Of a stretch of DNA of 64,000 nucleotides, positions 10,235-20,261 are shown one piece after another. Position numbers and translations under genes: made by a program. Every line of letters starts with the position of its first letter. Within the stretch, counting starts at the first letter, position 1. This DNA is from Rhodoferax sp. U2-2l (GTDB lineage: Bacteria > Pseudomonadota > Gammaproteobacteria > Burkholderiales > Burkholderiaceae_C): positions 39,574 through 103,573 of the forward strand of contig NZ_JAJCTH010000019.1 of NCBI RefSeq assembly GCF_020594515.1, written 5' to 3'. The notes below the pieces were generated by a model. It was given only the letters and a program-made list of their open reading frames with translations, did no database searches and had not been told where the DNA came from.

Positions 10235-13200
10235 CAATGGCAGCGGTGCCGGGCGCCACCTGCGCCCACCAGCTGGCCAGGGCCGCGTTGCTGGGGTAAA
10301 AACGGGCGCGTTCACCGAGCTGCAGTTCCACTGCCGCAGCGCCCTCATCACCCTGACAGGTCAGCGCCATGCGCACGGGCAAACCAATCACCGTTTCACC
10401 CTGCTCGGTCTGCTCGCGCTGCGCCGGGTAATCCTTGATCAGCCGCGCTACATCGGGCGCCCTGGCCTGCGCCTGCTTGGGCAGGGTCACCCGCAGGAAC
10501 TTGCCAAAACGGCAGCGCGCCTGCTCCAGATCCCAGATCTGGGTCACCGTGAGCTGCATGCCACCCGAGAAGCGGTCGGGTTGCTGTTTGCCCATGACGA
10601 TGACGAGTTCGTCGTCCTTGAGCAGATTCTTGTGGGCGTTGATCAGCGCCTCGTCAGCGCGCGCTTCGATCACGCCCGACTTGTCGTCGAGCTTGAACAG
10701 CGCCAGCTTGCCGCGCTGGCCGTTGATGACCCGGAAATCGGTGATGATGCCTGCGAGCAGCTGTGGCTCACGGGTGTCGATCAGGTCGTTGATGGGGCGC
10801 CGGGCAAAACGGCGCACCTCGTCGGTCACCTCGTCAAACAAATGGCCTGACAGATAAAAGCCGACCGCGGTTTTCTCAAAGGTCAGACGCTCTTTGATCC
10901 CCCAGGGCGTGGCCTGGACCAGCTCGGGCTCCTGGGTGCTGGAGCCCACCTCGTCTGGCCCCCCCATGTCAAACAGGCTGCATTGGTTGGCGTTGGCCAA
11001 GGTGGCCGCGCCAAACTCGAAGGCCAGATCGACGCTGGCCAGCAGGCTGGCGCGGTTGAGGTGGATGGCGTCAAAAGCCCCGGCCTTGATCAGCGCCTCG
11101 ACCGTGCGTTTGTTGATGCGGCTGCGGTCAACCCGGGCGCAGAAGTCAAACAGGCTTTTGAACGGGCCGCGTGTGTCACCCAGCGGCCCCACACCTCGGC
11201 CCTCGCGTGCCGCCACAATGGCTTCAATCGCCTGCTGGCCGCTGCCTTTGACGGCACTCAGGCCATAACGGATGACTTTGTCAGAGACTGGCTCAAACCG
11301 GCTGACACCCCGGTTCACATCCGGTGGCTCAAACGTCAGGCCCATTTTGATGGCGTCTTCCAGCAAGACCTTGAGCTTGTCGGTGTCGTCCATTTCCACC
11401 GTCATGTTGGCGCAGAAAAACTCGGCGGTGTAATGCACCTTGAGCCAGGCGGTGTGGTATGCCAGCAGAGAGTAAGCAGCCGCGTGTGACTTGTTGAAGC
11501 CGTAGCCGGCAAACTTCTCCATCAAGTCAAACACTTCGTCAGCCTTGTCCTGACTGATGTCGTTTTTGGCAGCGCCATCGCGGAAGATCTGGCGGTGTTT
11601 GGCCATCTCTGCCGCGTCTTTTTTGCCCATGGCGCGGCGCAACATGTCGGCGCCACCGAGTGAGTAGCCGCCCAGAATCTGCGCGGTCTGCATCACCTGC
11701 TCCTGGTAGACCATGATGCCGTAGGTCTCAGACAACATGTTGGCCACCAGCGGGTGCGGGTACTCGACCACCTCACGCCCATGTTTACGCGCCACAAAAC
11801 TCGGGATCAGGTCCATCGGGCCGGGGCGGTACAACGCATTGAGCGCAATCAGGTCTTCCAGCCGGGTCGGTTTGGCGTCACGCAGCATGCCCTGCATGCC
11901 ACGGCTTTCAAACTGGAACACCGCTTCGGTTTTGCCGTCCTGAAACAGTCGGTAGGTGGGTTTGTCATCGAGTGGCAGATTCTCAAACGCAAAGTTCTCC
12001 TGACCTTTGTGTCGCTTGACGATGAACTCGCGGGCGATTTCCAGGATGGTCAACGTGGCCAGGCCCAAAAAGTCGAACTTGACCAGGCCGACGGCCTCGA
12101 CATCGTTCTTGTCGTACTGGCTCACCGCCGATTCGCTGCCAGGTTGCTGGTAGAGCGGGCAGAAGTCGGTGAGTTTGCCCGGCGCAATCAGCACCCCCCC
12201 GGCGTGCATGCCGATGTTGCGAGTCATGCCCTCCAGTTTGCGCGCCAGCTCCAAGAGGGTGCGCACATCTTCTTCCTTGGCCTCACGCTCGGCCAGGATC
12301 GGCTCCGCCTCGGAGGCGTAGACCATCTTGTCGTCTTTGGGTCGGTCTGGCGGCGGCAACTGCAGGGTCACGGCGACACCCGGCTTGTTCGGAATCAGTT
12401 TGCTGATGCCGTCACAAAAGGTGTAACTCATGTCCAGCACCCGGCCCACGTCACGGATCGCCGCGCGGGCCGCCATGGTGCCAAAGGTGGCGATCTGGCT
12501 CACTGCGTCCTTGCCGTATTTGTCCTTGACGTAGTCGATCACGCGGTCACGGTTGCCCTGGCAGAAGTCGATGTCAAAGTCGGGCATCGACACCCGCTCG
12601 GGGTTCAAAAACCGCTCGAACAGCAGGTTGTATTGCAGCGGGTCCAGGTCGGTGATTTTGAGCGCGTAGGCCACCAGCGAACCGGCGCCGGAACCCCGCC
12701 CGGGCCCGACCGGGCAGCCGTTGTTCTTGGCCCAGTTGATGAAGTCCCCCACGATCAGGAAGTAGCCTGGGAAACCCATTTTCAGGATGGTGACCAGCTC
12801 GAACTCGAGGCGTTCGACATAACGCGGCATCTCGGCCTCGCGCTTGACCGGGTCGGGGTACAGGTGCGCCATGCGCTCTTTCAAGCCCTCATGCGAAGCG
12901 TAACGGAAATACTCGTCGGCCCCCATCACCACACCGTTGACCGGTGGAATCGGGAAGTCCGGCAGCTGCGGCTTGCCCAGCACCAGGCTCAGGTTGCAGC
13001 GTCTGGCAATCTCGACGCTGTTGGCCAGGGCGCTGGGCACATCGGCAAACAGCTCGGCCATCTGGGCCGCAGTCTTGAAGTGTTGCTCACGCGTGAAACG
13101 GCGCACCCGGCGCGGGTTGGCCAGGATTTCGCCCTCGGCAATACAAACCCGGGCTTCATGGGCCTCAAAGTCTTCGGGTGCTGCAAACTGGATCGGGTGA

Positions 13201-13787
13201 GTCGCCACCACCGGCAACTGCATGCGTTGCGCCAGCTGCACCGCAGCGGCCACCTGTGGCTCGTCTTCCGCTCGCCCGGCGCGTTGCAACTCCAGGTAAA
13301 AACGGTGCGTGAACACGTTGGCCAGTTGCATCGCGGCATCAAACGCCCGTGCTTCGTCGCCTTGCAGCAGCGCTTGGCCTACCGGTCCGGCCTGCGCACC
13401 TGAGAGGCAAATCAGCCCGCCGTTGAGCTCATTGAGCCAAGCTAGGCTGATGCTGGCCTGGGTTCTAGTGCCGTTTTGGGTCCAGGCGCGTGCCAGCAGC
13501 TCGGACAGATTCAAATAGCCCGCAGTGTTTTGCACCAGCAACACCACGCGGGAAAGTTGCGCGGCGTCCTTGCCCAGGCCTTCAAGCCAGATTTCCGCGC
13601 CGATAATCGGTTTGACACCGCGTTTGCGCCCCTCTTTGTAAAACTTGACGGCACCAAACAGGTTGCTCAGGTCGGTGATGGCCAGCGCTGGCTGCTGGTC
13701 CGCAGCGGCAGATTTGACGATCTCATCAATGCGGTTGGTGCCGTCGATGACGGAAAATTCGGTGTGAAGGCGCAGGTGTACAAACAT
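10224..13787 (-). CDS. dnaE: DNA polymerase III alpha subunit
   Basis: The catalytic subunit of the replicative polymerase. With the start at 13787 the protein is 1187 residues and begins MFVHLRLHTEFSVIDG, the N-terminal PHP domain. A start at 13796 would add MGT; the frame continues upstream but is not DnaE-like. The polymerase core shows PVGPGRGSGAGSLVAYAL and the catalytic PDFDIDFCQ. GYGFNKSHAAAYSLLAYHTA belongs to the palm/fingers region, and an OB-fold and C-terminal tau-binding region follow. It is divergent from the response regulator gene, with only 36 bases between the two starts. Confidence 0.98.
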   Translation of the reverse strand: MFVHLRLHTEFSVIDGTNRIDEIVKSAAADQQPALAITDLSNLFGAVKFYKEGRKRGVKPIIGAEIWLEGLGKDAAQLSRVVLLVQNTAGYLNLSELLARAWTQNGTRTQASISLAWLNELNGGLICLSGAQAGPVGQALLQGDEARAFDAAMQLANVFTHRFYLELQRAGRAEDEPQVAAAVQLAQRMQLPVVATHPIQFAAPEDFEAHEARVCIAEGEILANPRRVRRFTREQHFKTAAQMAELFADVPSALANSVEIARRCNLSLVLGKPQLPDFPIPPVNGVVMGADEYFRYASHEGLKERMAHLYPDPVKREAEMPRYVERLEFELVTILKMGFPGYFLIVGDFINWAKNNGCPVGPGRGSGAGSLVAYALKITDLDPLQYNLLFERFLNPERVSMPDFDIDFCQGNRDRVIDYVKDKYGKDAVSQIATFGTMAARAAIRDVGRVLDMSYTFCDGISKLIPNKPGVAVTLQLPPPDRPKDDKMVYASEAEPILAEREAKEEDVRTLLELARKLEGMTRNIGMHAGGVLIAPGKLTDFCPLYQQPGSESAVSQYDKNDVEAVGLVKFDFLGLATLTILEIAREFIVKRHKGQENFAFENLPLDDKPTYRLFQDGKTEAVFQFESRGMQGMLRDAKPTRLEDLIALNALYRPGPMDLIPSFVARKHGREVVEYPHPLVANMLSETYGIMVYQEQVMQTAQILGGYSLGGADMLRRAMGKKDAAEMAKHRQIFRDGAAKNDISQDKADEVFDLMEKFAGYGFNKSHAAAYSLLAYHTAWLKVHYTAEFFCANMTVEMDDTDKLKVLLEDAIKMGLTFEPPDVNRGVSRFEPVSDKVIRYGLSAVKGSGQQAIEAIVAAREGRGVGPLGDTRGPFKSLFDFCARVDRSRINKRTVEALIKAGAFDAIHLNRASLLASVDLAFEFGAATLANANQCSLFDMGGPDEVGSSTQEPELVQATPWGIKERLTFEKTAVGFYLSGHLFDEVTDEVRRFARRPINDLIDTREPQLLAGIITDFRVINGQRGKLALFKLDDKSGVIEARADEALINAHKNLLKDDELVIVMGKQQPDRFSGGMQLTVTQIWDLEQARCRFGKFLRVTLPKQAQARAPDVARLIKDYPAQREQTEQGETVIGLPVRMALTCQGDEGAAAVELQLGERARFYPSNAALASWWAQVAPGTAAIVYD

Positions 13788-13823
13788 GGTCCCCATTGTA
13801 GAAACGCAGTTGGAGCTTCTGAA

Positions 13824-14474
13824 TTGAAAATTCTGGTCGTGGACGATCATGCACTGGTGCGTGCCGGGCTGTGCCAGGTGCTGCAAGGGCTGGCTGCGGA
13901 CGAAGTCACCGAGGTCATTGAAGCCCCGGACTGCGCGCGTGCCTTTGAGCTGGCAGCCAGCCACCCCGACCTGGATCTGGTGTTGCTGGACTACCACCTG
14001 CCCGACATGAACGGTCTGGCCGCCTTGAGCATTTTTGGCGAGCGCCACCCGGAGCTGCCGGTGGTGATTCTGTCGGGCTCGGCCAACCCCAGCATCGCCC
14101 AGCGGGTGCTGGCCCAAGGGGCGGCCGGGTTTGTCACCAAATCGGGCCTGAGTGACGAACTCTTGCACGCGCTGCGTCAGGTGCTCAGTGGCGAGGTGTA
14201 TTCACCCGCCGAGTTCCGGCCTGCGCCCAACACCGAATCAACGTCGTCCGACATCAAGGCGCCTGTTTTCACGCCGCGTCAGCTGGAAGTGTTGCAACTG
14301 CTGCTGGGTGGCTGCAGCAACCGCGACATCAGCGAACAGTTGTCGCTGTCGGATGAAACCGTCAAAAACCACGTCAGCAGCATCTTGCGGGGTTTTGGTG
14401 TCAAAACCCGTACCCAGGCCGCCCTGGAGGCCGGGCGCTGGGGTTATGACAAGGCAGCGCCCGTCGGACGCTGA
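13824..14474 (+). CDS. LuxR/NarL-type response regulator (TTG start)
   Basis: A 216-residue two-domain regulator. The receiver has the acidic pair at residues 7-8, the phosphoacceptor D56 in LLDYHLPDMNG and the conserved lysine K106. The C-terminal helix-turn-helix (about 148-208) is of LuxR type (FTPRQLEVLQLLLGG, NRDISEQLSLSDETVKNHVS). No in-frame ATG lies close upstream; TTG 13824 is preceded by GGAG about 9 bases away and starts the family alignment exactly (LKILVVDDH). Its 3' end overlaps the end of the converging hybrid kinase gene by 31 bases, which makes that kinase the obvious partner. Confidence 0.9.
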   Translation: MKILVVDDHALVRAGLCQVLQGLAADEVTEVIEAPDCARAFELAASHPDLDLVLLDYHLPDMNGLAALSIFGERHPELPVVILSGSANPSIAQRVLAQGAAGFVTKSGLSDELLHALRQVLSGEVYSPAEFRPAPNTESTSSDIKAPVFTPRQLEVLQLLLGGCSNRDISEQLSLSDETVKNHVSSILRGFGVKTRTQAALEAGRWGYDKAAPVGR

Positions 14475-16405
14475 CCCGGCGGCGCCATCAGCAGATGCCG
14501 CAACAGGCTGCGCAACTTGGCCGGGCGCACGGGCTTGTGTAACAAGGTGAGTCCGGCAGCCTGCACCGCCTGGATCACCGCCGGATCGGTGTCACCACTC
14601 ATCAGGCAGGCCGGCGTGGTCTGACCCAACTGCTGCCGTAACTGCTGCACCAGTTGCAGGCCGGTGAGACCGTCCTGTAACCGGTAGTCGCTCACAATCA
14701 CATCGGGCAACTCGCCCTGTGCCAGGCACTGCAGGGCCGCGACCGGGCCATGGGCCGTTGCCACCCGCATGCCCCAACTCTCCAGTAATCCGGCCAGGGC
14801 GCTGCATGCCAGGGTGTCGTCCTCGACCACCAGGGCCGATCGGCCTGCCAGATCATCGGGCGCCGCCTTGTCCCTGGCCATGTCGTCCGCCAGAAACGGT
14901 TGGCTGGCCACCCAGGGCAGGCTCAGCGTGAAACGGGTTCCACGCCCCGGTTGGGACGCCAGCGTCAGCGAATGCGACAGCAAATTGACCGTGCGCTGCA
15001 CGATGTTGAGCCCCAGCCCCAGGCCTTTGGTGCGGTCACGCGCCGCATTGCCCACCTGGTAAAACTCGGCAAACACCGCTTGCTGGTGCTCCGGCGCGAT
15101 GCCGATGCCGCTGTCCCACACCTGCAACACCACCTGCCCCGAACCGCGCCGACGCGCCGCCACCAGCACACCACCCCGTTCGGTGTAACGCAGCGCATTG
15201 CCCACCAGATTGAGCAACACCCGGTAGATGAGCGTGGCGTCACTCATCACCCACAGATCGGTGGGGCGCAGGCGCAGGCGCAGGCCTTTCTCAGCCGCTT
15301 CGGCGCTCAGGTCCTGCTGCAATTGGTCAAACAGGGTGGCCAAGGCAAAAGGTCGCTTGTTCACCTGCACGGCGCGGGCCTCCAGGCGGGAAATGTCCAG
15401 CAAGCCGTCCAGCAGGTTCTGCATGGCGCGCACCGAGGCCTCCAGGTTACCGATCAGCGCACCGGTCTGGGCGTCATGCGGCAGCTGTGCCAGGCGCGAG
15501 ACAAACAGCCCCAGGGCATGGGTGGGCTGGCGCAGGTCGTGGCTGGCCGCCGCCAGAAAGCGCGATTTGGCCAGATTGGCCTGCTCGGCTTCGTCTTTTT
15601 TCTCACGCAATGCCTGCGTGGCCAGCGCCACCTGCTGCTCCAACTCGCCGCGCGCCTGCGCCAGCCGGTCCGCCATCAGGTGAATATGCCCCTGCAACAC
15701 CTGCAGCGGATCATGGTCGGTGTCACGGTCGCGCAACTGGTCCGCCGCCGCAAAATCGCCCCGGCCAATGCGCTCCACCAAGCGGGTGATGCGGTTGATC
15801 GGGCGGATCACCCCGCGGCTCAAAAACACGGCCAATGCCATGCCAAAAAGCAGCCCCACACCACCAATCACACCGCCGGTGATCAGCATCCGGGTCTTGC
15901 GCGCATCCACACTCTGGCGTGAGAACACCATCACCACCTGGCCCAGCTGGTTGGGTTGCCGGTCTGCCTCGACCGCGTTTTTTTCAAACAGGTCATCGAG
16001 CTGGACTTCACTGGGGTACACCGGTTGCACCAGCCAGTCCAACCCCGCCTGCCGGATAAACCCCTGCTGTTCTGAGGCACTCATGGCCGGCGTTGGCACG
16101 GGCCCGGCCTCACCTGCGCTGGCCAGGGTCTGACCCCGGCTGTTCATCACCACCACCCGGCGCACATCGGCCTCATGCAGGGCACCCGCCGCCAAGGCCT
16201 GCAGTTGTTGGCCGTTGCCGGCAAACAGGCCGTACTCGCTGGCCAACGCCATTTGTCGCACCACCGAGCGGTTGTGCTGCTCATACGACGTCTGCAAATC
16301 GTCAAAACGCACCGTCAGAAAAGCGGCCGCCAGCAGGGTGGTGATCAAGGTCAGCGGCAGCAAGGCGGCCAGCAACATGCGGGTACGTATATCCAGTGTT
16401 TTCAT
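14444..16405 (-). CDS. Hybrid sensor histidine kinase with C-terminal receiver
   Basis: A 653-residue inner membrane kinase. A first helix at about 9-31 and a second at 175-197 enclose a periplasmic sensor of about 140 residues; the N-terminus resembles BarA-type sensors. A HAMP linker (198-250) and short coiled coil follow, then HisKA with H289 in FLAAASHDLRQP, an ATPase domain with N403 in NLVGNALRYT and glycine boxes (DSGIGIAP, GLGLGLNIV), and a receiver with D573 in VSDYRLQDG. Its start overlaps the end of the upstream binding-protein gene by 4 bases, so those two are translationally coupled. The ligand cannot be inferred. Confidence 0.93.
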   Translation of the reverse strand: MKTLDIRTRMLLAALLPLTLITTLLAAAFLTVRFDDLQTSYEQHNRSVVRQMALASEYGLFAGNGQQLQALAAGALHEADVRRVVVMNSRGQTLASAGEAGPVPTPAMSASEQQGFIRQAGLDWLVQPVYPSEVQLDDLFEKNAVEADRQPNQLGQVVMVFSRQSVDARKTRMLITGGVIGGVGLLFGMALAVFLSRGVIRPINRITRLVERIGRGDFAAADQLRDRDTDHDPLQVLQGHIHLMADRLAQARGELEQQVALATQALREKKDEAEQANLAKSRFLAAASHDLRQPTHALGLFVSRLAQLPHDAQTGALIGNLEASVRAMQNLLDGLLDISRLEARAVQVNKRPFALATLFDQLQQDLSAEAAEKGLRLRLRPTDLWVMSDATLIYRVLLNLVGNALRYTERGGVLVAARRRGSGQVVLQVWDSGIGIAPEHQQAVFAEFYQVGNAARDRTKGLGLGLNIVQRTVNLLSHSLTLASQPGRGTRFTLSLPWVASQPFLADDMARDKAAPDDLAGRSALVVEDDTLACSALAGLLESWGMRVATAHGPVAALQCLAQGELPDVIVSDYRLQDGLTGLQLVQQLRQQLGQTTPACLMSGDTDPAVIQAVQAAGLTLLHKPVRPAKLRSLLRHLLMAPPGQRPTGAALS

Positions 16406-17361
16406 GGCAGGCGCTCCTGACGCCGCAAGGCCTGGCGCAACACGTCCACATCGAACGACCAGCCCAGGGACCGTGCCACCTGGGTGTTCACACCAACCTC
16501 GAAATCATTGGGCTCCATCGCCCGATCTGGCAGCGGTCTGCCGCGCAAGATGCCCAGCACCACCTCAGCCGCCTGTTGGCCCGCCTGCACCGGCGTGGTG
16601 TACAGCGCCAGCAGCGCACCGGCGCGTACATAAGCCGGGGAAAACGCCACCATCGGCACACGGGCGCGAAAGCTGGAGAGCAAAATATTCTGGATGGTGC
16701 TGCTGTTGAACACCAGCGGGTCAGCCAGGGCCAGCAACACATCACTCTGGGCCAGCAACTGCGGCAGGCTTGCGGCCAAATCGTCTAGGTTGTTCACGGT
16801 CACGTCCTGCAGACTCATCTCATGGGCCGCCGCCACAACGCGCAAGTTGGCCGCAAAGGCAGACGATTCCGGACCCAATACCACCGCCAGGCGCCTGGCC
16901 TGCGGCAGCGCCAGGCGAACCAGCGCCAGCTGACGGGCCAGCGGCTGGTCCAGATAAATGGCGCTCACCAGGGCTGACCCGGCCTTGCCGCTGCTGCGCA
17001 GGAGGCGCTCAAAACTGCGGCGCGGAATCAGCGCGCTCACCACCGGCGACTTCACAGGGCCGGCCAGCAGAACCCGCGTGGCTTCACTGCCCAGCGCCAC
17101 ACACACCGCCGGGCACAGAGGCAAGCCCGACTGCTGGCGCAAAACCAGTTCGGAGGCAAAAACCTGCGAAATATCCGAACGCGCCACGCCCTGGCGCACC
17201 AGCGTGTCGACCACCGCCTGCGCCGCCTGGGCATAGGCCACCGCGGTGTCGCTGCTGACAATGACCACCCGCACGGAAGGCCCAGAACCCTGCGCGCGCG
17301 CCACGCCGCCAGTCAGGCCCAAGGCCCAACACAGCAACAGGAGGCGCAGCGCACGGGTCAT
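16402..17361 (-). CDS. Orphan ABC-type periplasmic substrate-binding protein
   Basis: A 319-residue exported protein with a signal peptide over residues 1-23 (cleavage after GGVARA). It resembles the ABC transporter substrate-binding family that includes TrpX-like proteins: RVVIVSSDT opens the first lobe, ARRLAVVLGPESSAFA and SDVLLALADPLVFN lie in the second, and AFSPAYVRAGALLALY is characteristic. No permease or ATPase gene is nearby. It lies between a TonB-dependent receptor and a hybrid kinase with minimal spacing, so a role as the ligand-sensing partner of the kinase is a reasonable inference. Confidence 0.8.
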   Translation of the reverse strand: MTRALRLLLLCWALGLTGGVARAQGSGPSVRVVIVSSDTAVAYAQAAQAVVDTLVRQGVARSDISQVFASELVLRQQSGLPLCPAVCVALGSEATRVLLAGPVKSPVVSALIPRRSFERLLRSSGKAGSALVSAIYLDQPLARQLALVRLALPQARRLAVVLGPESSAFAANLRVVAAAHEMSLQDVTVNNLDDLAASLPQLLAQSDVLLALADPLVFNSSTIQNILLSSFRARVPMVAFSPAYVRAGALLALYTTPVQAGQQAAEVVLGILRGRPLPDRAMEPNDFEVGVNTQVARSLGWSFDVDVLRQALRRQERLP

Positions 17362-17369
17362 GGGCAGGG

Positions 17370-19382
17370 TCAGTCTTCCAGACGCAGGGTGATGAAGGCC
17401 TGCTTTTGAAACAGGTGCTCGCGCTTGAAATCTGCGTAGGCCGAGCCCAGGTTCTGCACCACCAGCGCCAGTTCACCGCGGCGTGCGCCCCAGCGCATGG
17501 CTTTGGCCAGGCGCAGGTCGGTCCGGGTGCGCGCTTGCGGGCGGTCGGCCACCAGACCCATCGCGCTGTTCTCGGAATGCAACAGCGTCAGGTCCAGCTG
17601 ACCCGGCAATTGCTGGAAATAGGCCAGTGAGCTGGCGCGCCTGGGTGTGGCGGCGTTGATTTCGTCATCCCCCGGCGCAAAGTGCGAGTTGTCGATCCAT
17701 GTCTGGTTGAAGATGATCTGCGCGCCTTGCCATGGCTGCCATTTGACCTGGTATTCGGCGCCTTGCAGGTCAAAGGCCGGGTTGTTGGCGTAGTCTTTGC
17801 CGATCCGCCCGCTGCGAATGTCGATCAGCTTGTCAAACCGCTCCTGAAACAGCCGCACATCCACCGCGACGCCCCAGGCAGAGAAATCGCCCAAATAACC
17901 CACTTCTTTGGCCAACAGCGTTTCGGGCACGGTCTGGCCGGTCGCCTGGGTGTCCACCTGCACACCCAGCAAGGGAACATCAAATTGCCGGTCGGCAAAC
18001 TTTTCATAGGTGCTGGGCGGCCGGAACGCCTTGGACACGCCCGCACGCAGCGTGTGGCCAGGCGCCAGGTGCCAATTCATCATCAGACGCGGTGCCAGAG
18101 TGTTGCCGGTGACGCTGCTTTTTTCGGCCAGGGCACCCGCATTGAGCAGCCAATCGGGCGCCAGCCGCCACTCCAGATTGCCAAACAGGCGCAAGAACTC
18201 GGTGTCAAAGGCTGCACTGGTGTTGTACAGCGGCGCCGAGACAATCCGTTCGCTTCGGTATTCGCCACCCAGCACACTGCGCAGTGTGTTGCTGTGGCGC
18301 TGGGTGTACTGCACCGACACCGCGTTGCTGCTGGCACGGCCGTCGGCATTGACGCTATAAAAATCACTTGGGGTGAACGCCTGAAAACACGCCGCTTTAT
18401 AGGGGTCCTTCAAACCTGGGCAGAGGTTGAGCAGACCAACCGGAAACTCTTCCCGGTAACGCTCCTGGCTACGCGACAGCTTGAACGCCACATCTTCTTC
18501 GCTACTCAGCGCCAGCTTGTAATCCAGTTGGGCGTAGGCCGAATCAAAACCAAAGGGCCGTTGCGGGTCAAGCGCCCAATTGGGCTGACCGCGACCCGCA
18601 TCCAGGTTCAGGGCCCCCAGTCGCAGCTGCACCTCGTGACCAGGCGCCGGGTACAGGTCTGAGCGGAAGTTCACCCGGCTCACCGAATTGCGGTCATAAG
18701 CGCCTTCCAGACCCTCATCGGCCCGGCGGTCAACACTCAGCCTGAAGCTGCCAGAGCCAACGCCCCAGCCCACGCTGGCCAGCGCGTCATGGATGCCGTT
18801 TTCGCCAGTGGTGACCGCCCCCCGCGCACCCAGAGAGTCAGCGGTGTGGCGCGTCACGATGTTGATCACCCCCAAAAAGGCGCGGGCGCCATAAGCCGCC
18901 GAGTTGGAGCCGCGCAACACCTCGATGCGCTCAATGTCGTCCAGCGCGACCGTCTGCAGGCCCGGCGCAATGCTCCCAATGAAAAACGGCGAGTATGCCG
19001 AGCGACCATCCACGAGCAACTCCACCCGGTTGGAATAGCGCCCGAAGATGCCGTGGTAACCCACCTGCGGCGCCACACTTTCAAACGCATTGCTGACCCG
19101 AAACCCCGGCACCAGCCGCATCAGATCGGCCACGTCGCGCGCGCCGGAGCGGCGGATCATGTCGCGGTCCAGGATCGTCACCGCACCGGGCGTTTCGTCG
19201 AGGCGCTGCGGCAGGCGCGACACGCTCAGCACAATCGGCATGTCGCTCAGGAAATCGTTTTCAGACACCGACGTGACATCCTGTGCCAGGGCCGGGGCGA
19301 GGGCCAGCAGCCCCCCCGCTGTGAGGACGGCTGCATACAAGAGAGCTCTCGCCCTGGCAAGGGCGGGTGAAGTGGGCCACAT
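17370..19382 (-). CDS. TonB-dependent outer membrane receptor
   Basis: A 670-residue receptor. The start at 19382 puts a signal peptide at the N-terminus (AAVLTAGGLLALAPALAQ). A TonB-box-like segment is followed by a plug domain (about 50-165: LDETPGAVTILDRDMIRRSG, RVELLVDGRSAYSPFFIG, IERIEVLRGSNSAAYGA) and a 22-strand-type barrel. It is closer to the BtuB/colicin-receptor branch than to large siderophore receptors; the substrate is unknown. It is the first gene of a three-gene minus-strand operon with the binding protein (8-base gap) and kinase. Confidence 0.9.
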   Translation of the reverse strand: MWPTSPALARARALLYAAVLTAGGLLALAPALAQDVTSVSENDFLSDMPIVLSVSRLPQRLDETPGAVTILDRDMIRRSGARDVADLMRLVPGFRVSNAFESVAPQVGYHGIFGRYSNRVELLVDGRSAYSPFFIGSIAPGLQTVALDDIERIEVLRGSNSAAYGARAFLGVINIVTRHTADSLGARGAVTTGENGIHDALASVGWGVGSGSFRLSVDRRADEGLEGAYDRNSVSRVNFRSDLYPAPGHEVQLRLGALNLDAGRGQPNWALDPQRPFGFDSAYAQLDYKLALSSEEDVAFKLSRSQERYREEFPVGLLNLCPGLKDPYKAACFQAFTPSDFYSVNADGRASSNAVSVQYTQRHSNTLRSVLGGEYRSERIVSAPLYNTSAAFDTEFLRLFGNLEWRLAPDWLLNAGALAEKSSVTGNTLAPRLMMNWHLAPGHTLRAGVSKAFRPPSTYEKFADRQFDVPLLGVQVDTQATGQTVPETLLAKEVGYLGDFSAWGVAVDVRLFQERFDKLIDIRSGRIGKDYANNPAFDLQGAEYQVKWQPWQGAQIIFNQTWIDNSHFAPGDDEINAATPRRASSLAYFQQLPGQLDLTLLHSENSAMGLVADRPQARTRTDLRLAKAMRWGARRGELALVVQNLGSAYADFKREHLFQKQAFITLRLED

Positions 19383-19487
19383 GGCGTTCCAATCGTTCTG
19401 GTTGTTTTCCCAGATTTTGCCCTGCGCCACCCCCTGCCAACTGACACACGTCACAGAAGGAACAGTTGTCAGCTCACAGGCCACTCT

Positions 19488-20186
19488 TCAGTCAGCCAGG
19501 GCAAACACCAGCACTTCGGCATCGACCGCGTCGCGCAGTGTGAGCGCGGCCTCGTCGGCCAGCAGCGCGGCGTCACCGGTATGCAGTGTCAGGCCATTCA
19601 CCACCAGCTCGCCGCGCACCAGGTGCACATAGGCCTTGGTCACACCGTCCAGCGCCAGGGACGCGGTTTGACCGGCATTGAGCAGCCCCGCGTACAACCG
19701 GGCATCGGCGTGGAGCGTGACCGAGCCGTCTGCCCCGTCGGGTGACGCCACCAGCCGCAGGCGACCCTGCTTGTCAGCATCCGTGAACATCTTTTGCTCA
19801 TAACCGGGCGCGATGCCCTGCACATGGGGCTCGATCCAGATTTGCAGGAAATGCGTGTCGGTAGCGGCATGGTTGAACTCGCTGTGCTGCACACCCCGGC
19901 CCGCACTCATGCGCTGCACCTCGCCCGGCTGGATGGTTTGCACGTTGCCCAGGCTGTCTTTGTGCGCCAGGGCGCCCGACATCACATAAGAGATGATCTC
20001 CATGTCGCGGTGACCATGCGTGCCAAAGCCCTTGCCGGGTGCAATGCGGTCTTCGTTGATCACCCGCAAATTGCCCCAGCCCATGTGCGCGGGATCGTGA
20101 TAGCCGGCAAATGAGAAGCTGTGAAACGACTTGAGCCAGCCGTGGTCGGCGTAACCGCGTTCTTGCGAGGGTCTGAGCGTGATCAT
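19488..20186 (-). CDS. Pirin family protein (YhhW-like)
   Basis: A bicupin of 232 residues counted from ATG 20186; a TTG at 20201 would add five residues. The metal-binding motif of the N-terminal cupin is complete: FGTHGHRDMEIISYV and SAGRGVQHSEFN supply the histidines and glutamate. Bacterial pirins of this branch can act as quercetin 2,3-dioxygenases; the physiological substrate is unclear. It is transcribed divergently from a LysR-type gene with 109 bases between, the usual layout for a regulator and its target. Confidence 0.92.
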   Translation of the reverse strand: MITLRPSQERGYADHGWLKSFHSFSFAGYHDPAHMGWGNLRVINEDRIAPGKGFGTHGHRDMEIISYVMSGALAHKDSLGNVQTIQPGEVQRMSAGRGVQHSEFNHAATDTHFLQIWIEPHVQGIAPGYEQKMFTDADKQGRLRLVASPDGADGSVTLHADARLYAGLLNAGQTASLALDGVTKAYVHLVRGELVVNGLTLHTGDAALLADEAALTLRDAVDAEVLVFALAD

Positions 20187-20261
20187 GGGGCACCTGTTCA
20201 AAGGGGAAAACTTGACTTTAACTTTGCCAGCGTGGTGGCGGGACCAAGCGCTTTGATGGCA

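Noticed and set aside
11754..13403. 549-codon open frame on the plus strand opposite dnaE
   Set aside because: It mirrors the codons of dnaE, a normal by-product of high GC; composition is rich in His, Gln and Arg and shows no domain.
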